64,000 bases of DNA from Micropterix aruncella (taxonomy: Eukaryota; Arthropoda; Insecta; Lepidoptera; Micropterigidae). The DNA lies in the NCBI GenBank assembly GCA_944548615.1, contig OX155964.1, forward strand, positions 13,876,087 to 13,940,086. The letters run 5' to 3'. A program made the translations under genes and the position numbers. Shown here in pieces: positions 57,863 through 64,000 of this stretch. The notes beneath the pieces were generated by a model, which had not been told where the DNA came from, did no database searches, and worked only from the letters and a program-made list of their open reading frames with translations. Every line of letters begins with the position of its first letter. Positions within the stretch are counted from its first letter, which is position 1.

Positions 57863-60447
57863 TTAAAATTGTATTCTTCGAGATTTTTTCAACGCAAACT
57901 CCTTAATGCAAAGGTCAATGTCAATCTGTACCTCTTGTTCGATTGCCACGATAGCTAGATTTGTTAATCTCAGTGTGGACATCGTAGACCTTAAATAGTT
58001 TTGATTAATTTTAGTTTAGAAAAGCTTCTCTCACAACTGGCATTACTTATGGCAGCTGTGAGGAATATTCTCAGCATTACCACAATATTAGGCAACCCTC
58101 CTTCAAGTTTAGACTCAAAAATAAACTTTAATAAATCTAGTGGGCCGGAATCATTAAGTTCATTTTTGCGGTCTGTTGTAGCTACAAAAGCTTGTAGACG
58201 CACGCGCTCAAGCTTAAACTCCTCTTTGTCAATATCTTGAGAAGCGTGGTCGAGGTTGCACTCATCATCAACGCCTAATAATATTTCAGGCATTAGAAAG
58301 GCATATTTTGTCGCTAAATTCTGGAGCTGTTGGAACCTTTCGCGAATTTCAGTACTAACTCGGTCTAACGAGGAAAACATTTTTCGCCTTAAATCATCGT
58401 CGTGTGATAAGCCGGCATCTCTAATTTCATCGCCAAAAATGTTCCTTTTCCTGATTCGTCTTGGAGGTTCAATTGAAATGCCAAGTTCTTCACACAAACT
58501 TTTAGCATATCTTAAAGACTCGTCCACGTACTGCTCTCTTTTCTCGTCCAATATCTTCTGTAAGGCGCTTATTTTCTGAGCAAACTGATGTACGTTAAAT
58601 CCCTCCGTTTGCAAATATTTTTGGGCATCATTCACTTCACGCAGTACCGGTTGCCAGAGGCCCAAAAAACATAAAAACGAAAATGATTGCATCGCGACTA
58701 ACAAAGTTCCTGCATCCGTTCGAGTATTCAAGCTTTCGTCTGTTCCTGTTAGCTTTTCTAGCGTTGTTAATATTTCTCTGTAATGATTTCGCGTCATGTT
58801 TACTGCATCGCTTCTTGCGCTCCAACGTGTGTCCTGAACCCTTTTCAAACTCTTGCCTGTAGCAGCAGTCAGGACCTCCCATCGGTGTGTGGACATAGAA
58901 AAGAAAGCATAGCAACGTTCCAATGTGCCGAAGAAAGTCACTGAATTCACCTCCACCGAAGCCGCATGCAAGCAAACAAGGTTCAGTGAGTGGTTTGAGC
59001 AGGGCACAAATTCGGCATTAGGATTGATATCCTTTATTCGTTGCTGCACTCCTGTGTGTCTTCCGGCCATTGTAGCGGCGTTATCGTAAGCTTGCCCTCT
59101 ACAATTCATAATGTCGAGCCCATCAGCGTCGAGCTTACTTAATATCATATCACTAATACCTTCGGCAGTTTTGCTTTTTGTCTCGATGAAATCTATAAAA
59201 GATTCTACTACTCGTACTTCCTGATTCTCAATCATCACGTATCGTAAAACTTGGCTTGTTTGATCTTTGTGGGAAATATCAGGGGTACTGTCGAATATTA
59301 TGGAATAATACTTGGCCTTTTGCACCTGAACTATAATATTTTGGCGAACTTTATTGCCTAAAATTTCGATAAATTCGTTTTGAATTTCTGGTGACATATA
59401 AGTAAATGAAATTTTTTGGCCCATTTTTATTCTTACCAAATGTTCTCGGAGAACAGGATCGTACTTTGCCAGAAGATGCACCAGTTCTAAAAAGTTGCCT
59501 CTATTGGTACTGGTGTCGTCTTCCCTGTGGCCACGTAACGCCAAATTTTGTTTCGCCAGGAATCTTATTATGTCAAACATTCGGGTTAGAATTTCATGCC
59601 ATTTTTTGGTTTCTTTTGCCAGGACTTCTTGCTCTTTTTTATCAATAGTCTGCCCTTTTTTAAGTCTTGTTTCTAACTCCTTCCATTTGCAAAAATGTTG
59701 ATTGTGTAGAGCACTAGATTCATGACTGGCGACTTTAGGATTCAATTTCCACCAAGTATTAAACCCGTCGCAGGTGTAAAATTTCGATGCGTTCGGTGAG
59801 TTTGCGTTCCCAAACAATCGACAACAGAAGCAAAACAATGACGCTTTATAAGGAGAATAAACCATCCAAGTGCGTAAAACTTTTTCGCCGTTTGTCAATG
59901 TGCGGTAAAACCATTCTCGCGTTAGCCTCCTTGACACTACTTTCGGTGCGATAGGGTCTGTGTCTGACTGAACCGAGCGTGGTACTATTGGCTCTTCAGC
60001 GAAGTCTGTATTAATGTGCTGAACGACTTCGGGACCTCGCTGTATTATTATCAATCGCATGTTTGAATCTATATTTTCAGGCCATTTTCCAATATCGTAT
60101 CCGTCAAAGGCTGACTCAGTACCAGTTGATGTGGTTAAAGTTTGTTCTGGTGTCAACATTTCAGCAATCGCAGCAGAAGCAACTGAAGCTGGCAAATTCG
60201 AAGTATCAATTACAGGTTCTAGCACTAACAAGTCATCAGTGTCGGCTGCTTGTGCTACTTCAGCTTCTTGGTTTTGATGAGCAGCAATAGTTTCTGAGGA
60301 ACTTACACCTGATGGCCCTGGCGTAGACTCTGGAGTCTCCGAAACTTGCACAAACTTGAATATAGCTCCTTCATTTTTTCTGATATCTTCCTCCTTGGCT
60401 TTTTTCTTTTTTCGATACGATGCTCCACTTTCTTTTACCCTTTTCAT
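57863..60447 (-). CDS. hAT transposase (TTF-type zinc finger, ZMYM1-like), frameshifted near C-terminus
   Basis: This is a cut-and-paste transposase of the hAT group often annotated in insects as zinc finger MYM-type protein 1-like. An 818-codon frame runs 60447-57991. Residues 1-160 are low-complexity with a basic KKKKAKEED patch, and a TTF-type zinc finger lies at about 165-255 (FCFCC at 205-209). The RNase H-like core has D386 (IIFDSTPDIS) and D455 (GQAYDNAATM), and the hATC dimerisation end has E806 (SCERSFSKLK). These fit the DDE triad. The frame stops soon after, but another frame continues the hATC-like sequence to a stop at 57863, so one base seems to have been lost near 57995-58005. 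The sequence upstream of the ATG, TTTTGTTACAG then 11 bases, resembles a splice acceptor, so a 5'-UTR intron is possible. Confidence 0.9.
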
Positions 60448-61284
60448 GTTTAGGTGTGCTGTAACAAAACAAAAATCATTTAAAAAATCACCCTACCTAA
60501 TAGTTACTAACAAATTGTAGCCATCCGATCCGTCCAAAATAGTCCAAATCAAAAGGCGGCTTTCAGTTTCTGAAATATTCGAAGTTTTATTATCTAGCGG
60601 AATGAATACATTGTTCATAAAGTTAAGATTGTGCCTAGTACGGGTACCCAAAAGATGCACACGCACCTTATTTATATTTAAGAGAGTATTCAGAGCACAT
60701 TCTCTTGGGCAATACGTTTCCTAGACGCTAATTTAAACTGATAATATTTTGTATAACTAATTCATGAATACTATGCTAAAAATTGTAATATATAACCAAA
60801 ATATTATATGCTCACGGCTCCGCCCGCATGTATATGGATTAATAAGAGGAAAGTATTTATGTAGTTTATAGATTTTTAATACTTACATATGTGTTATGAT
60901 GTGTAGTTAACTGCTCACCGGCCAGGCAGACACAGTTTTCAAACACAAACCATGCAACACCCTCGCTGTCAACGAACAAACGCAACGCGTGGAGGCAGAG
61001 GTGCGGCGGCGGCGGAGGGTGGAGGCGGTGCGCAGGCAAACGCACGTGCACATTAGCAAAAAGTCGCTATCGAACTGACTGATGAATATATGCGATCGCA
61101 AGCGGTGGAGCGGTCTGCGGCGCGCAGGCGCGGTGCGGGGCGACTTGTAGACGGACCCTCCCCCACCCCTAGCGCGTCATCTTGGCCTTGATAAACTTGA
61201 CTTGTACTTTAGGTATTAAAATTCATAGAATTTATTTCGCTGCGAAAATAAATGTATATGCCTACACCGAGCGATCCCCTCGAG
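60448..61284 (-). promoter_or_regulatory. hAT 5' non-coding region
   Basis: This lies between the transposase start and the nested Harbinger derivative. It includes a GC-rich segment at about 61000-61170 (GGCGGCGGCGG, GCGCAGGCGCGG), presumably near the transposase promoter, and AT-rich DNA with a probable 5'-UTR intron. No ORF of substance was found. Confidence 0.4.
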
Positions 61285-61378
61285 TAAAGGATGATTCATG
61301 CTACACCGGGCCGGGGCCGGGCCGGGCCCCGGCCGGGACACGGTCAGATATCTATAGTATACTTTTGTATGAAGCAAT

Positions 61379-61775
61379 TCATGCTTGGCCGTGCTCCGGC
61401 CGTGACCGGTCGTGCCACGTCCGGAGCACGGCGTCGAAATGGCGGTGGATATTGTTTTCCCGGCTCCGGTCTGCTAATCGTTCAATGGGAGAGATATGCT
61501 TCAGAAATCTTGAATTTTGTTTGGTTAAATCACGTTTTATTTTTCCAAGAAATATGCTAAAGCATTCTTTAGACATCCTAAAATAACCGTAAAATTTGCT
61601 CTCATCATCTATTAATTCCTTTTAGAGCGTGGCGAATTCTCCCTCCGATTGTCGTTTTCTCCAGGCTGGATGTACACTCCATCTTCTTTTATTAGATTCA
61701 GTTCGTGTTTCCAATACTTCGTCTTCAAAGGCAATCGCAATAGCTGCCAACTCAAGTTGTGAAAATTGCATTAAT
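61379..61775 (-). pseudogene. HARBI1-like transposase, N-terminal relic
   Basis: Minus frame: QFSQLELAAIAIAFEDEVLE, RRWSVHPAWRKRQSEGEFAT, a stop, then KELIDDESKFYGYFRMSKEC and RFLKHISPIERLA. This is the N-terminal block of Harbinger transposases (WVHPxxxxRxxxGEFxxL...FFxYFRMS...ISPEERLAxTLRFLATG). The sequence breaks off after ERLA and runs into the right GC-rich end, so the DDE domain is deleted. Confidence 0.8.
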
Positions 61776-61919
61776 AACACACTTATCAATCAAGCGAAAA
61801 TAGAAATTAAAAAATATTATTATCGCCGAAATAGATGGACGCAACACTAGTTAGATAAGTTCGCCATTTGTGCATAAATTGTCTTTTTTATAAAACCAGC
61901 GTAATATTCATTAAGTTAT

Positions 61920-61963
61920 GTTTTTATAGCACAATAAAGTTATTCTATTCTATTCTATTCTAC
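61920..61963 (+). repeat. (TATTC)n microsatellite
   Basis: A short run of TTCTA/TATTC units follows a CAATAAAGTTATTC motif inside the Harbinger derivative, which looks like a short retroposon tail. Confidence 0.7.
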
Positions 61964-63063
61964 TAGTTATCGCGGACACGGCCGTGGGATAAATAAACTC
62001 GGAAACGGCCCGGTCACGCCCGGTGTAGCATGAATGACTGGCCCGGCCGGAGCACGTTGGAAACGACTCGGCCGGGGCCCGGCCCGGCCCCGGCCCGGTG
62101 TAGCATGAATCATCCTTTAATAGATAGATATTTATTTGTTTTTAGGGACTCGTCGCAAAAATTACAAAAAGGGCCCCTAATGGAATCGTTCGGTATCTAT
62201 CTGGATGTCACAAAGTTTTGTGGAGAATTTTTGTATCAAAAATTTATCCAAAGACAATCCTCGGCCACGCTTATTGCTGCCGCCCAGAAAATGTGGGGCG
62301 GCGCTGACGCGCCGCCCCCTCAATTGCGCCGCCCGGGGCCATGGCCCCCCCTGCCCCCCCCACGCTACGCCACTGGTTTCAATGCGAAAAAGTGACAACC
62401 GTTCATTTCACATTCCGCTCTAGCATATTGCCCTGTTTCGTTCACACGGTCTAATTTCCGATTTTAGTTCACGAAGAAACGCAATCGTGCCCATAGTATA
62501 TTTTAATAGTCCATATTTAATTACCCTTCTTGAAACAAAACTTAAATATTTTATTATTTTGGAGGTAATTTATAAATTAAAACAATTAGCGGGATTTTCC
62601 TTCCTGTATCAGGACACACCGCTCGCGCTGCTTTTGTATATTTTTGGTATGCAGAACTAATGCCGATACGCAGTATAAAATCATAAATATTCAACCAAGC
62701 ATCTTCCCTCGGATGTTTTCGTTCAATCAGTATTGAGAACAACCTTCAGGAATGTGTGAATACGATTATAATATTATAATTAAAAACAAAAGTATTGGAA
62801 GTACCTAGCTCATGGCGGAGGGGTAACACACAATCGGAAGATTTTTTTTAGAAATAATAGCAAATTCATCTACAGTGTTTCCTTTATTATTATTTATTTT
62901 TCTAAAATTATCTAATACAAAAAATAGATTTAGGCAAAAGTATAAATAATAATACATTTTACAACATATTTTTTTTTGAGAAGCAGATAAGATGACATTT
63001 GTGCGGATTTTATCACCCCATTAGATTTGTATATCTGTTCTAGTGTGATAGTATTTAAGACAT

Positions 63064-63375
63064 AGTGATAGCGTTTCTTAACTAAAATCGGATAGTAGTT
63101 CCTGTGAACGAGACAGAGCAATACGTCAGAGCGTAATGTGAAATGAACGGTTATCACCTTCCGCATTAAAACTACCCACAAAAAGGTAAATCAGCTAAAT
63201 TGAACACCGCATGAAATGTGTTCAAAGTTATTCGGGCGTCTCTAAGTTCGACAGGCAGTTTTCGTGCGGGAAAATCGACGACAGTTCATTTCATATTCTG
63301 TTCTGACGTATTGCTCTCTCTCGTTCGGTTGAACTGAGTTCGTATTTTAGTTCACGAAGAAACGCAATCGGGCCC
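63064..63375. mobile_element. MITE family M1, copy H
   Basis: The right end ACGCAATCGGGCCC at 63375 and internal M1 landmarks (TCTGACGTATTGCTC, GTAATGTGAAATGAACGG) are clear. The left end is worn (TGATAGCGTTTCTTAAC), so the start is approximate and no target duplication can be read. Confidence 0.8.
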
Positions 63376-64000
63376 AATGATTTTCTCTTTTATTTTCTCT
63401 TTTTCTTTCATTCTTTCCGATCGCTCATTCATTCTTAAAAATTAAGTTTAAATAAATAAGTGACTGAATTTGATCTGGAAAATTAATAGAAAACATAATA
63501 TATAATATTGTTTTCGTAGCATTCAATTAATTAGACATGTGGTTGTAGCGCTTGTTAAAAGTAATTAGGCAGCGAACAGAGACGAAAGCAGGAAGGCGAT
63601 AATTAAACAAACTTTGAAAACCGCGTCGCGGCATTTACAAAGTTTTTACAAGAACGCGAAGCGTCGCCGTTCAAAATAAAGTCGTTTAGAGTTGTAATTG
63701 ACGCGATAGCTTTTATTGTGTCGTATCTGATTTCGGTGAAAAATGGAAAACATTTTTTTCTTTTTTAACACGCTTTTATTAGGTCGACCTGTATGTAACT
63801 ATGTAATAGATTTTAAGGTAACTAATTTAACAATCTTCCAAGGATCGTAGCGTCATGAAAATTGGCAGCTGTATGTAGTTCTGATGACAATCAATAATAT
63901 GGTACTGTCGAACTGATCTGATGATGGAGTCGGAAGATATGAACTGGAACTTCATGATGGAACATCGTATCATAGCAGTGTTTGGACTTGTTGGAAAAGT
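63376..64000. other. Terminal segment, possible repeat at the end
   Basis: No gene was seen. Text from about 63840 on (GATCGTAGCGTCATGAAAAT, GATCTGATGATGGAGTCGGA) resembles a widespread lepidopteran repeat to my recollection, but I cannot place it from this window. Confidence 0.3.

Larger units (their letters stand above)
61285..62119 (-). mobile_element. PIF/Harbinger deletion derivative nested in the hAT
   Basis: The left end AAAGGATGATTCATGCTACA then CCGGGCCGGGGCC is mirrored on the right by GGCCCCGGCCCGGTGTAGCA then TGAATCATCCTTT. A second, weaker inverted pair lies inside (TTCATGCTTGGCCGTGCTCC near 61377 and a GGAGCACGTTGG partner near 62050). The interior carries a HARBI1 N-terminal relic. 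Flanking TAA/TTA could reflect a TWA-type duplication, but the exact border is ambiguous by one or two bases. Confidence 0.8.
57715..62375 (-). mobile_element. Nearly complete hAT transposon, 4661 bp
   Basis: It starts CAGTGGCGTAGCGT and ends ACGCTACGCCACTG, perfect 14-bp terminal inverted repeats of hAT type. GTTTCAAT is duplicated exactly at 57707-57714 and 62376-62383 (8 bp, the hAT hallmark). Subterminal regions at both ends are rich in CCGCCCC/GGGGCGG text. The minus strand encodes the transposase, the segment upstream of it (60448-61284) should hold its promoter, and a Harbinger derivative (61285-62119) is nested within. It was probably active recently, as the duplication is unchanged. 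Confidence 0.93.
57547..62492. mobile_element. MITE family M1, copy G, split by a hAT transposon
   Basis: The left half is 57547-57714 (GGGTCTGACTGCGTTTC ... GTGGGTAGTTTCAAT). The right half resumes at 62384 after the hAT and ends at 62492 (GAAACGCAATCGTGCCC). ATA is duplicated at 57544-57546 and 62493-62495, so the two halves were one insertion. The intact copy, without the hAT and its duplication, would be about 277 bp. Confidence 0.9.

Overview
This window looks like nuclear DNA of an insect, most likely a moth or butterfly. It is AT-rich and GT-AG introns split its genes. It is loaded with Helitron, Penelope-like, R1-clade, CR1-like, RTE-like, hAT and PIF/Harbinger relics and with foldback/MITE families. 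No prokaryotic operon, rRNA gene or CRISPR array is visible. The organism call is inference from this repertoire and from the P450.

The main host gene is a nine-exon cytochrome P450 on the + strand. It spans 7872-41390 (about 33.5 kb) and encodes a predicted 502-residue, CYP3-clan, CYP9-like protein. All eight introns have GT-AG borders and compatible phases, so the frame is open from ATG to TGA with membrane anchor, WxxxR, ExxR, PERF and heme-cysteine motifs. Its I-helix reads GGLEAS, where most P450s have a Thr. The introns hold most of the mobile DNA: an R1-clade retrotransposon in intron 4, a hAT relic, a Penelope-like fragment and a 93-bp tandem array in intron 5, a MITE, LINE pieces, foldback elements, long AT arrays and a Helitron relic in intron 6, and another hAT relic plus two MITEs in intron 8.

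Upstream (1-7871) is relic DNA: a LINE 3' end, a GC-rich repeat, a decayed Helitron helicase, a 52-bp minisatellite and a Harbinger element with a TTA target duplication. Downstream (41391-64000) there are a 113-bp x3 tandem repeat, a possible orphan first exon near 46.7-47.0 kb, a 250-bp AT array ending in a G tract, two long-TIR elements and one compact intronless gene for an eight-finger C2H2 protein (54539-55390). Then come two tandem 600-bp repeat units with an internal hairpin, and a nearly complete hAT transposon (57715-62375).

The hAT element gives the clearest history in the window. It has 14-bp terminal inverted repeats and an exact 8-bp target duplication, and its 818-residue transposase ORF seems to have lost its C-terminus to one frameshift. 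It sits inside one copy of a ~300-bp MITE family that occurs eight times here with 3-bp duplications, and it carries a Harbinger deletion derivative with very GC-rich ends. I do not see a clearly new biochemical system. The most unusual items are the P450 I-helix, the three-level nesting, the Penelope-like terminal repeats that also occur as stand-alone palindromes, and the AT-flanked foldback elements.
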